A stretch of 10,634 bases of DNA from Anaerolineales bacterium UBA3001. GTDB taxonomy: Bacteria > Chloroflexota > Anaerolineae > Anaerolineales > UBA11657. The translations under genes were made by a program, and so were the position numbers. The stretch covers positions 1-10,634 of the forward strand of contig DDZT01000133.1 of the NCBI GenBank assembly GCA_002346435.1, in the 5' to 3' direction. Below, piece after piece: positions 1 to 6,669 of this stretch (the stretch's first letter is position 1; every line of letters starts with the position of its first letter). Under the pieces are notes generated by a model that was given only the letters and a program-made list of their open reading frames with translations, searched no databases and had not been told where the DNA came from.

Positions 1-510
1 ATGAAAGTAAGCACCTCTAGCGAACGTGTTGTACGTGCGCGTAGAACCATACTAGAAATGTTAGATTCGGCTGTGGACTTAGGCGAAGCTCCTGAAATTC
101 AGGATCAACTGAATGATTATAAGGCTGATAGGGAACGGTTTTCGGAAGGATGGGATCGTGAATGTGAAATTATTGATGATAATCCTATGTTTATTCGCGA
201 TTACTCGCAGTGTATATTGTGCTGGCGGTGCGTTCAGGTTTGTGCTGAGGATGCACAATATGCTTATGCCATTAACTTTAGTGGGCGAGGACATGAAACT
301 AGTATTAGTACTTTTTATGATCAGGATCTGACTTTATCTACCTGTGTGTTTTGTGGTCAGTGTGTGGGTGTTTGTCCTACTGGCGCACTTAAGCCTAAAC
401 GTGAATGGTTGTTGGAAACTGGGTATGCCCAGGATGAAATTATAAAGCTTACACGAGCTAAGAGACGTAAGAAGAAACGTAGACAAGAAAAGCCTTATCA
501 AACTGGTTAG
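1..510 (+). CDS. NuoG/HoxU-like iron-sulfur subunit of formate dehydrogenase, 5' end cut by window edge
   Basis: Electron-transfer subunit that should carry electrons between the adjacent molybdopterin formate dehydrogenase and an NAD(P)-reactive partner encoded outside the window. Two complete 4Fe-4S ligand sets are visible, both CxxCxxCxxxC: Cys71/74/77/81 and Cys115/118/121/125, the second ending in the ferredoxin-type CP. The stretch SGRGHET between them and the phrase CVFCGQCVGVCP are typical of the NuoG/FdhA N-terminal module. The first visible residues (MKVSTSSERVVRARRTILEML) align with the end of the 2Fe-2S domain in that family (G-M-x-V-x-T-x-S...ARR...LE-L-L), so the ATG at base 1 is probably an internal methionine and the 2Fe-2S domain lies upstream. 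The usual His/Cys3 cluster segment (HPxDCxxCxxxGxCxLQ) is replaced by a Cys-free stretch at residues 22-50. The C-terminus is strongly basic (residues 152-164, mostly K/R). Family assignment is firm; the exact partner complex is inferred. Confidence 0.85.
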   Translation: MKVSTSSERVVRARRTILEMLDSAVDLGEAPEIQDQLNDYKADRERFSEGWDRECEIIDDNPMFIRDYSQCILCWRCVQVCAEDAQYAYAINFSGRGHETSISTFYDQDLTLSTCVFCGQCVGVCPTGALKPKREWLLETGYAQDEIIKLTRAKRRKKKRRQEKPYQTG

Positions 511-526
511 TGACAGCGGGGATAAT

Positions 527-2695
527 GTGACAGTCTTAGAAAGTAGTAGGATGGTAACAACAACCTGCCCATATTGTGGGGTTGGGTGTGGACTAGATTT
601 GCATATAAAAGACGATTATATCTATCGCGTGACATCCGATTTTAACAATGTAGTAAATCAAGGTAATTTATGTGTGAAGGGTCGCTTTGGTTATGATTAT
701 ATATATAGTGATAGGCGAATCACTTCACCAATGATTCGAAAAGAACCCCAAGAAGCTGGCAAGCGTGTGCAAGCATTTGATATGAAAGATTGGGTAGAGG
801 TTTCATGGGATGAAGCTCTTGATTATGTAGCCAAGCGGTTGGTAAAGATACATCAGCGTGACGGAGCAAATGCCCTAGCGGTTTACTGTTGTGCAAAAGC
901 CTCCAATGAGGACAATTACTTGCTGCAAAAGTTGTTTAGATCTGTGTTCCTTACAAACAATGTTGATCACTGCACTAGGTTATGTCATGCTGGATCAGTA
1001 GTGGCATTACAAATGGCAATTGGCTCTGCAGCAATGAGCAATACAGCTGCTGAAGTTATCAAAAGTGACTGTTTCATAGTAACAGGGTCAAACACTCCGG
1101 AGAATCATCCTATTATTGCTTTGCAAATGAAAGCTGCTGTTGAGAAACACGGCGCAAAACTTATTGTGATAGATCCGCGCAAGCTTGAGCTTTGCGATTA
1201 TTCGGATCTGTGGCTACCATTAAAACCTGGTACAAATGTTCCTGTGTTCACTGCAATGGCAAATGTAATTATAAATGAAGGGCTGATAAACACAAAATTT
1301 GTTGACGACCGTACAGAGGGATTTAGCGAATTTAAGAAATCTGTCCAAGAGTTCACTCCTGAATATGCTGAAAACATATCAGGTGTGGAACAAGATTTAA
1401 TAGTGAAGGCCGCTCGTATGTATGCTGAGGCTCAGCGTGGTGCAATATATTGGGGTATGGGCATTTCTCAATTGGCACATGGTACTTCTAGTGCTTTAGG
1501 TTTGGTTCATTTAGCCTTATTAACTGGCCATGTTGGTAGGGAAGGAACCGGGCTTAATCCATTGCGAGGACAAAACAATGTGCAGGGTGCCTCTGACATG
1601 GGATGTATGCCCTATCATTATCCTGGATATATGGAAGTAGATAAAAAGGAGAACGCAGCTAAATGGGAAAATGCATGGAATATGGAATCAGGTAGCCTGA
1701 GTCTTGATAAAGGTCTCACTACAACTGAAATATTATCCAGTGTTGGAGAAGATGGGGTAAGAGCACTATATATTATGGGTGAGAATCCCATGATGACTGA
1801 ACCCAATCTTAATAAGACAAAAAAACATATGGAAGAGTTGGAGTTTCTTGTTGCTCAAGATTTGTTTATAAACGAGTCGGGAGCATATGCCGACGTATTT
1901 TTGCCGGCAACTTCATGGGCCGAAAAGGATGGTACTTTTACAAATACCGACAGGAGAGTACAGCGCGTTCGAAAGGCAATAGAACCGATAGGTCAAGTTC
2001 GTGGTGACTGGGAGATAATATGTGATCTTGCTAAAAGGTCAGAAGAGTTGCTAGAACGGTCTCGATCTACATTCTGGAGATATAACGGACCAGAGGAGAT
2101 TTTGCAGGAAATGGGGGGAGTTGTGCCTGAATATCGAGGGATTTCGTATAAAAGGATAGATAAAGTTGGATTGCAAACCCCAGTATTGGATGACAAACAT
2201 CCTGGGACCCCATTTTTGTTCGATAAAAGCTTTCCTTCCGGTAGAGCTAAATTTTTTCCGTTAAAGTATGTTCCAGTGCACGAGGCGCCTGACGATGAAT
2301 ATCCATTCATACTAACCACTGGTCGTTTGTTAGAACATTGGCATGGCGGGACTATGACACGCAATTCCAAGTTGGATGATTTATATCCTGAAGCGAGAGT
2401 AGAGGTACATCCTATAGACGCGGTGCGTATGGGCATAGATGATGGTGATGCAGTCGAAGTGGGTTCCAGGAGGGGTAAGGTTGTGCTCCGGGCAAGTGTA
2501 ACAAAGAAAACAAGTCCTGGAGTTGTATTTATACCTATGCATTTTGTAGAAGCAGCTGCTAACTTGCTTACGATTGATGCTTTGGATCCTCAGGCTAAAA
2601 TACCCGAATTTAAAGCTTGTGCAGTTAGTATTAAACGAGTGGACAAAGAACTTTTACCGGATCGTACAGTAAGATTGGATAGAGGTAGGTGGTAG
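527..2695 (+). CDS. fdhA: Formate dehydrogenase catalytic (alpha) subunit, molybdopterin, cysteine type
   Basis: Oxidises formate to CO2 (or the reverse) at a bis-molybdopterin-guanine-dinucleotide Mo/W site, probably in the cytoplasm since no Tat or other signal peptide is seen. The N-terminal 4Fe-4S site is CPYCGVGC plus a distal Cys (Cys14, 17, 21, 49), followed by Lys51 in LCVKG. The active-site motif CTRLCHAGSV places Cys153-His154 where E. coli FdhF has Sec140-His141, so no selenocysteine machinery is needed. Arg347 in NPLRGQNNVQGASDMG matches the conserved FdhF Arg333. The C-terminal dinucleotide-binding domain (about residues 600-710) has LTTGRLLEHWHGGTMTRNS and LTIDALDPQAKIPEFKAC, both typical of FDH alpha. 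GTG at 527 is chosen with a weak GGGG ribosome site 5-6 nt upstream; ATG at 551 is an alternative. It lies 16 bp after the iron-sulfur subunit, which in many homologues is fused to it. FDH is favoured over nitrate reductase by the motifs. Confidence 0.93.
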   Translation: MTVLESSRMVTTTCPYCGVGCGLDLHIKDDYIYRVTSDFNNVVNQGNLCVKGRFGYDYIYSDRRITSPMIRKEPQEAGKRVQAFDMKDWVEVSWDEALDYVAKRLVKIHQRDGANALAVYCCAKASNEDNYLLQKLFRSVFLTNNVDHCTRLCHAGSVVALQMAIGSAAMSNTAAEVIKSDCFIVTGSNTPENHPIIALQMKAAVEKHGAKLIVIDPRKLELCDYSDLWLPLKPGTNVPVFTAMANVIINEGLINTKFVDDRTEGFSEFKKSVQEFTPEYAENISGVEQDLIVKAARMYAEAQRGAIYWGMGISQLAHGTSSALGLVHLALLTGHVGREGTGLNPLRGQNNVQGASDMGCMPYHYPGYMEVDKKENAAKWENAWNMESGSLSLDKGLTTTEILSSVGEDGVRALYIMGENPMMTEPNLNKTKKHMEELEFLVAQDLFINESGAYADVFLPATSWAEKDGTFTNTDRRVQRVRKAIEPIGQVRGDWEIICDLAKRSEELLERSRSTFWRYNGPEEILQEMGGVVPEYRGISYKRIDKVGLQTPVLDDKHPGTPFLFDKSFPSGRAKFFPLKYVPVHEAPDDEYPFILTTGRLLEHWHGGTMTRNSKLDDLYPEARVEVHPIDAVRMGIDDGDAVEVGSRRGKVVLRASVTKKTSPGVVFIPMHFVEAAANLLTIDALDPQAKIPEFKACAVSIKRVDKELLPDRTVRLDRGRW

Positions 2696-2740
2696 AGTAC
2701 TTCCTAAAACCTATCTAATAATATGGTATTTAAAAATAGT

Positions 2741-2744
2741 GGAG
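2741..2744 (+). promoter_or_regulatory. Ribosome binding site that fixes the fhs start
   Basis: GGAG lies 6 nt before the ATG at 2751. The in-frame GTG at 2739 overlaps this site and has no ribosome site of its own, so the ATG is the better start. Confidence 0.6.
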
Positions 2745-2750
2745 TTGACG

Positions 2751-4649
2751 ATGCAACGGAAATTAACTGAATTGTTGTCACCTGTACCTAATGACATTGA
2801 TATTGCCCAAGCTATAGATCCATTACCAATAACTGAAGTTGCTGCTGGTATTGGTCTGAGCCCAGACGAATTAGTTCTATATGGGAATCATAAGGCTAAG
2901 GTAAAGCTTGCTGTGAGAGAGCGATTGTCTAATCAAACAAATGGAAATTATGTTGATGTTACTGCTATTACACCTACTCCGCTTGGAGAAGGCAAGACTA
3001 CAACTACTGTAGGTTTGTGTCAGGCTCTTGGTGCACACCTGGGGAAAAAAGTGATCACATGTATTCGGCAGCCGAGTCAAGGTCCTACATTTGGAATAAA
3101 AGGTGGAGCTGCTGGAGGCGGCTACAGCCAAGTGATTCCTATGGAAGAATTCAATTTGCATATGACGGGTGATATACACGCTATCACTGCAGCAAATAAC
3201 CTGCTAGCAGCAGCTATTGATGCGCGAATGTTTCATGAATCAACGCAAAGTGATGACGCATTGTTTGGGAGATTGTGTCCATCTGATGGTGAGGGGAAGC
3301 GTAAGTTTTCTCCTGTCATGCTTAGAAGGCTTGAAAAGCTTGGTATAGATAAGGTGGACCCCAATGAGTTGACCGAGGAAGAACGCAGGAGTTTTGTACG
3401 ACTCGATATTGATCCGGATAGCGTGACTTGGCAACGTGTGTTAGATGTTAATGATAGATTTTTACGTCGGATTACTGTTGGAGAGGGTCCCAAGGAAAAA
3501 GGGAAAACAAGGCAGACTGGATTTGATATTACTGTTGCGAGCGAAATTATGGCTATCTTGGCCTTGACCACTGATTTAGCTGATATGCGGGCTAGATTGG
3601 GAAGTATGGTAGTTGGTACAAATACTGAAGAAGTACCAATAACTGCTGATGATTTAGGTGTTGGTGGTGCGTTAACCGTGCTGATGAAAGATGCCATAAT
3701 GCCAACATTGATGCAGACGTTAGAAGGTACTCCTGCTTTCGTACATGCAGGTCCATTCGCAAATATCGCCCATGGCAATTCATCGATTGTTGCAGATCAG
3801 ATTGCGCTCAAATTAGTGGGTCATGATGGTTATGTGGTAACTGAATCTGGGTTTGGAGCTGATATAGGTATGGAGAAGTTCTTTAATATCAAATGCAGAT
3901 ATAGCGGTCTAATACCCAATGCTGTAGTGCTTGTTGCAACTATTCGCGCTTTAAAAATGCATGGAGGCGGCCCGACTGTTAGCGCGGGCAAACCATTAGA
4001 TCCGACATATCAAACCGAGAATTTAGAATTGCTTGAGAATGGATGCGCAAATATGGTTGTCCACATAAAAAACGCATTGCGATTTGGTGTTCCAGTTGTT
4101 GTAGCAGTTAATCGATTTAAGGATGATACGGATGCGGAAGTAGATTTGGTGCGTAGGATGGCATTAGAGGCAGGTGCAGAAGATGCAGTGATGTCTAATC
4201 ACTGGGCGGAAGGTGGTGCTGGTGCAATAAAACTTGGTGAGGCAGTAATGAAAGCCTGCGAAAGCCCAGCTAATTTCAGCTTTTTGTATCAATTAGAGAT
4301 GCGAATAAAAGAAAAGATTGAGTTGATAGCCCGTGAAATTTATGGAGCAGATGGTGTTGAATATAGTTTGGAGGCTGACAAGAAGATAGATTTATATGAA
4401 AGAAGCGGTTTTGGAGATTTGCCTATTTGTATGGCTAAGACACATTTAAGTCTAAGTCATGATCCTTCACAAAAAGGTGTTCCCACAGGATTTGTGCTTC
4501 CAATACGGGATATCAGGGCTAGTGTTGGTGCGGGTTTCCTTTATCCGTTAGTTGGCACAATGAGTACTATGCCTGGGTTACCTACGAGACCAGCATATTA
4601 TGACATTGACGTTGATCCAGAAACTGGAACTGTGATTGGGCTGTCTTAG
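2751..4649 (+). CDS. fhs: Formate-tetrahydrofolate ligase (10-formyl-THF synthetase), long eukaryote-like form
   Basis: Catalyses formate + ATP + THF to 10-formyl-THF + ADP + Pi, reversibly. The P-loop-like TPTPLGEGKTT is at residues 74-84, followed by RQPSQGPTFGIKGGAAGGGYSQ-type sequence and the FNLHMTGDIHAITAANNL folate/formyl-phosphate region. At about 632 residues it is longer than the usual ~560-residue bacterial enzyme. Its wording follows, from memory, the C-terminal domain of eukaryotic MTHFD1 almost throughout: RFLRRITVGEGPKEKG, GPFANIAHGNSSI, GFGADIGMEKFFNIKCRYSG, the PICMAKTHLSLSH block, and the ending YDIDVDPETGTVIGL. No methylene-THF dehydrogenase/cyclohydrolase domain precedes it, so it is monofunctional. 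It follows the FDH gene by 55 bp on the same strand with no terminator seen between, so co-transcription is likely. The pair sets the split of formate between oxidation and the one-carbon pool. Confidence 0.96.
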   Translation: MQRKLTELLSPVPNDIDIAQAIDPLPITEVAAGIGLSPDELVLYGNHKAKVKLAVRERLSNQTNGNYVDVTAITPTPLGEGKTTTTVGLCQALGAHLGKKVITCIRQPSQGPTFGIKGGAAGGGYSQVIPMEEFNLHMTGDIHAITAANNLLAAAIDARMFHESTQSDDALFGRLCPSDGEGKRKFSPVMLRRLEKLGIDKVDPNELTEEERRSFVRLDIDPDSVTWQRVLDVNDRFLRRITVGEGPKEKGKTRQTGFDITVASEIMAILALTTDLADMRARLGSMVVGTNTEEVPITADDLGVGGALTVLMKDAIMPTLMQTLEGTPAFVHAGPFANIAHGNSSIVADQIALKLVGHDGYVVTESGFGADIGMEKFFNIKCRYSGLIPNAVVLVATIRALKMHGGGPTVSAGKPLDPTYQTENLELLENGCANMVVHIKNALRFGVPVVVAVNRFKDDTDAEVDLVRRMALEAGAEDAVMSNHWAEGGAGAIKLGEAVMKACESPANFSFLYQLEMRIKEKIELIAREIYGADGVEYSLEADKKIDLYERSGFGDLPICMAKTHLSLSHDPSQKGVPTGFVLPIRDIRASVGAGFLYPLVGTMSTMPGLPTRPAYYDIDVDPETGTVIGLS

Positions 4650-4757
4650 CGATAGTCTGTAGTGATGTGTCCTCTGGTCTTTAGAGTGGCCGCTAATTTG
4701 GGAGTTTGCAGATGAGGTTTTATGGCTACTGTAGGCAAGTGATTGTCTGAGCTGAAG

Positions 4758-4785
4758 TTGACAGGATAGTATCGGCGAATATAAT
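4758..4785 (+). promoter_or_regulatory. Consensus sigma-70 promoter of tRNA-Lys
   Basis: A perfect TTGACA (4758-4763) and a perfect TATAAT (4780-4785) are separated by 16 bp. Transcription would start near 4792, about 9 nt before the tRNA 5' end, implying a very short leader. No other promoter in the window matches consensus this well. Confidence 0.85.
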
Positions 4786-4800
4786 TTGCAACACAAATAT

Positions 4801-4873
4801 GGCCCACTAGCTCAATCGGCAGAGCAGTTGACTCTTAATCAATTGGTTCCAGGTTCGAGTCCTGGGTGGGTCA
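4801..4873 (+). tRNA. trnK: tRNA-Lys, anticodon CTT
   Basis: The cloverleaf folds fully by hand. The acceptor arm is 4801-4807 with 4866-4872, one G-U pair at the second position. The D stem is GCTC/GAGC. The anticodon stem is GTTGA/TCAAT with one G-U pair, around loop CTCTTAA, giving anticodon CTT at 4834-4836 (reads AAG, lysine). The variable loop is 5 nt and the T stem is CCAGG/CCTGG with loop TTCGAGT. The discriminator is A4873 and the 3' CCA is not encoded. It stands alone, downstream of fhs and behind its own strong promoter. Confidence 0.96.
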
Positions 4874-4913
4874 CTCATTAGAATTGCTATGAGTGCTAGT
4901 GGCTACTATTTTT
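4873..4913 (+). terminator. Possible tRNA transcription terminator, weak
   Basis: ACTCAT (4873-4878) can pair with ATGAGT (4889-4894) around a 10-nt loop. A run of five T follows at 4909-4913, but about 14 nt after the stem rather than directly. A second short stem (AGTGC with GC-T-ACT, one bulge) abuts the T run. The position is right for ending the tRNA transcript but the structure is not a textbook intrinsic terminator. Confidence 0.3.
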
Positions 4914-5126
4914 ATCTTCGTATTTAGCTAATTCGTTATTGATTGTTCTGTAGTTGTAAGCGCTGGTAGCTAGAAGTGCTATGCCTACTGTGACCACAAA
5001 ATAGTTGACTTCTTGGATTAACGAGAAATTTAATATGGCAGCTAGTGCAATTGCTATAAACGCTATTGTAATAGTGCGATGTCGTCGCAGACGGTGTAAC
5101 CTGTTGGTATTGTTTGTCGGATTCAA
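4896..5126 (-). CDS. Small two-helix membrane protein, unknown function
   Basis: I do not recognise a family. The 76-residue product has a polar, basic N-terminus (NRLHRLRRHR, residues 8-17), two hydrophobic stretches that read as transmembrane helices (about residues 18-38 and 41-57), and a charged C-terminal tail (residues 60-76, ELAKYEDKN). The positive-inside rule puts both ends in the cytoplasm with a very short outer turn around QEV. The start is TTG at 5126, supported by a GAGGAG ribosome site at 5135-5140 on the minus strand, 8 nt upstream. This TTG overlaps the TGA stop of the cupin gene by 4 bp (TTGA), so the two are probably translationally coupled. The good ribosome site and the overlap are the main evidence that it is real. 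It converges on the tRNA-Lys gene, ending 23 bp beyond it. Confidence 0.68.
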   Translation of the reverse strand: MNPTNNTNRLHRLRRHRTITIAFIAIALAAILNFSLIQEVNYFVVTVGIALLATSAYNYRTINNELAKYEDKNSSH

Positions 5127-5449
5127 TATATAAACTCCTCACGTATTGGGCTGAATATGTCTGCAATCAGGGAATAGCTTGCTTTAGTGCAGGCGCCATG
5201 GTCTATATTGCTAGGAATAATAAAACAGTCTCCTGATTTTAGTAGGCGTTTTTCGCTTCCAATCCATAGGAGTACTTCGCCCTCTAGTACTATCCCTACC
5301 TGTTCGTGTGGATGGCGATGTGTGGGCACTTCTGTATATGGTTGGAGTTTTATTAGTGATAAGAGCATGTTTTCACCCCAAAATGTTTTAGTCTTAGCAT
5401 TAGGAGTTATTTCTAACTCGGCCCGGGATTTTATATCGCAGAATGTCAT
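5123..5449 (-). CDS. Small single-domain cupin (Cupin_2-like) protein
   Basis: A 108-residue single cupin barrel. Motif 1 is THRHPHEQVGIVLEGEV at residues 43-59, with likely metal ligands His44, His46 and Gln50 (a common HxH..xQ variant in place of Glu). Motif 2 is GDCFIIPSNIDHG at residues 73-85, supplying His84. This matches the widespread 'HRHPHEQ...EGE' group of small cytoplasmic cupins, whose members include sensors, isomerases and dioxygenase-like enzymes, so the substrate cannot be read from sequence. The ATG at 5449 has a strong AAGGAG ribosome site at 5458-5463 on the minus strand, 8 nt upstream. Its stop overlaps the TTG start of the downstream small membrane protein. It is divergent from the quinone oxidoreductase, sharing a 195-bp gap that contains a short dyad. 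Confidence 0.9.
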   Translation of the reverse strand: MTFCDIKSRAELEITPNAKTKTFWGENMLLSLIKLQPYTEVPTHRHPHEQVGIVLEGEVLLWIGSEKRLLKSGDCFIIPSNIDHGACTKASYSLIADIFSPIREEFIY

Positions 5450-5457
5450 AAATAAGT

Positions 5458-5463
5458 CTCCTT
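5458..5463 (-). promoter_or_regulatory. Ribosome binding site of the cupin gene
   Basis: AAGGAG on the minus strand lies 8 nt before the ATG at 5449 and fixes the start. Confidence 0.75.
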
Positions 5464-5514
5464 AGGAAGCTGCTGGTTTTATTTTTGTACACCTATGCTT
5501 TGTAGGATTTAGTT

Positions 5515-5520
5515 ATTATA
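5515..5520 (-). promoter_or_regulatory. Possible -10 box for the cupin operon
   Basis: TATAAT on the minus strand, 66 nt upstream of the cupin ATG. No convincing -35 hexamer is found at 16-18 bp (TATGTA at 17), so this is weak. Confidence 0.3.
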
Positions 5521-5548
5521 TTCGGATTTGAAGTATGTACATAATGTG

Positions 5549-5563
5549 TCATGTCCCACGTGA
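5549..5563. repeat. Imperfect dyad in the cupin/quinone-oxidoreductase divergent gap
   Basis: TCATGT-CCC-ACGTGA has five of six positions symmetric. It lies just upstream of the candidate cupin -10 box and about 82 bp before the quinone oxidoreductase start, where an operator for divergent genes could sit. It is short and could be chance. Confidence 0.25.
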
Positions 5564-5644
5564 TGTATTGGTATATAAACTATGAACTGGTCTGTTGCGA
5601 GTATACTTGTATTTATAACGTGACTATTTATTATGGAGAGGACT

Positions 5645-6613
5645 ATGTATGCGGTAAGGATTCATGAATATGGTGGTCGAGAAGTTCTTAGTTATGAAAA
5701 AATGGATACGCCCGAACCAGCAGGAGGAGAGCTGCTGATTAAGACAGAGGCGATAGGAGTGAATTTTATTGATGTTTATCATAGAACTGGTAGTTATGCA
5801 GGCGAGTTGCCTTTTGTGCCGGGTATGGAGGCTGCTGGTGTTGTTGAATCTATAGGGTCTAATGTAGAAAATTTCAAAGTTGGAGACCGAGTAGGTTATG
5901 CTATGTGTACTGGTTCATATGCACAATATGTAGCAGTTCCTAGCTGGAAGGCAGTAGTATTGCCCAAGGGTGTGGACAGTCAGATAGGAGCTGCAGTTAT
6001 GTTACAGGGTATGACTGCGCATTATTTAACAACTAGCACCTATTCTTTAAGCTCAAAAGATACTGCTTTGGTACATGCTGCAGCTGGGGGTGTTGGTCTT
6101 TTGCTTGTGCAAATGGCTAATAAACTTGGAGCCAGGGTAATAGGAACCGTTTCTACAAATGAGAAAGCAAAGAAAGTAATGGATTTAGGTGCAGATGAGG
6201 TCATTATTTATACTGATAGCGATTTTGAAGCAAAGACCATGGATCTTACAAATGATCTTGGTGTCGATGTAGTTTATGATTCCGTTGGTAAAACTACGTT
6301 TGAAAAAAGTCTAAATTGTTTGAAGCCGCGTGGTCATATGGTTTTATTTGGTCAGTCTAGTGGTAGAGTTCTTCCTGTGGACCCACAAATATTGAATGAT
6401 AAGGGGTCTTTGTTCATGACTAGACCTACATTAGGTCATTACGCGCAGAATCGGAGTGAAATGTTGGCAAGGGCGAGTGATATATTTTCCTGGATGGCCG
6501 CAGGTGAATTAGAAGTAAATGTTGATAAAGTCTTCTCGCTTGAGAAGGCATCTGATGCCCACGCATATCTCGAGAGTCGTTCCTCAAGTGGAAAGATATT
6601 GTTATTGACGTAA
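5645..6613 (+). CDS. qor: NADPH:quinone oxidoreductase, zinc-independent MDR family
   Basis: Transfers hydride from NADPH to a quinone or other enone-type acceptor in the cytoplasm. Its 322 residues match the family length (~325). The N-terminal GroES-like domain shows MYAVRIHEYGGREVLSYE, IGVNFIDVYHRTGSY and PFVPGMEAAGVVESIG, all typical of QorA. The Rossmann domain has the nucleotide motif AAAGGVGLLLVQMA at residues 145-158, followed by the LGARVIGTVST strand. The catalytic and structural zinc ligands of alcohol dehydrogenases are absent. ATG at 5645 is preferred over the in-frame ATG at 5633, because GGAG at 5635-5638 lies 6 nt before it and family proteins begin at this point. It is divergent from the cupin gene and converges on the EamA gene. 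The substrate is not determinable; a crotonyl-CoA-type or zeta-crystallin-like activity is also possible. Confidence 0.92.
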   Translation: MYAVRIHEYGGREVLSYEKMDTPEPAGGELLIKTEAIGVNFIDVYHRTGSYAGELPFVPGMEAAGVVESIGSNVENFKVGDRVGYAMCTGSYAQYVAVPSWKAVVLPKGVDSQIGAAVMLQGMTAHYLTTSTYSLSSKDTALVHAAAGGVGLLLVQMANKLGARVIGTVSTNEKAKKVMDLGADEVIIYTDSDFEAKTMDLTNDLGVDVVYDSVGKTTFEKSLNCLKPRGHMVLFGQSSGRVLPVDPQILNDKGSLFMTRPTLGHYAQNRSEMLARASDIFSWMAAGELEVNVDKVFSLEKASDAHAYLESRSSSGKILLLT

Positions 6614-6669
6614 GATTTACTAAGCATAGTATTAGAGAAGCTTGTTATATAGCTAAGTGAGTGCGATTT

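Noticed and set aside
964..1000. Selenocysteine at the FDH active site
   Set aside because: The codon at the catalytic position (residue 153) is TGT, cysteine, not TGA, so no SECIS element or recoding is needed.
1993..2436. 147-codon minus-strand open frame inside the FDH gene
   Set aside because: It is fully antisense to a well-conserved domain, its product has no recognisable motif, and it lacks a convincing ribosome site.
3233..3778. 181-codon minus-strand open frame inside fhs
   Set aside because: It is antisense to the conserved FTHFS core and its length follows from codon bias of the sense gene; no family features.
4650..4757. Terminator or riboswitch between fhs and tRNA-Lys
   Set aside because: Only short stems such as CTCT/AGAG near 4670-4687 without a following T run; no known riboswitch core recognised.
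5187..5465. Plus-strand frame opposite the cupin gene
   Set aside because: The cupin frame has both cupin motifs and a strong ribosome site; this frame has neither motif nor start support.
6614..6669. Terminator between the convergent quinone oxidoreductase and EamA genes
   Set aside because: Only a 4-bp AGCT pairing and no clean T run next to a stem; not enough to call.
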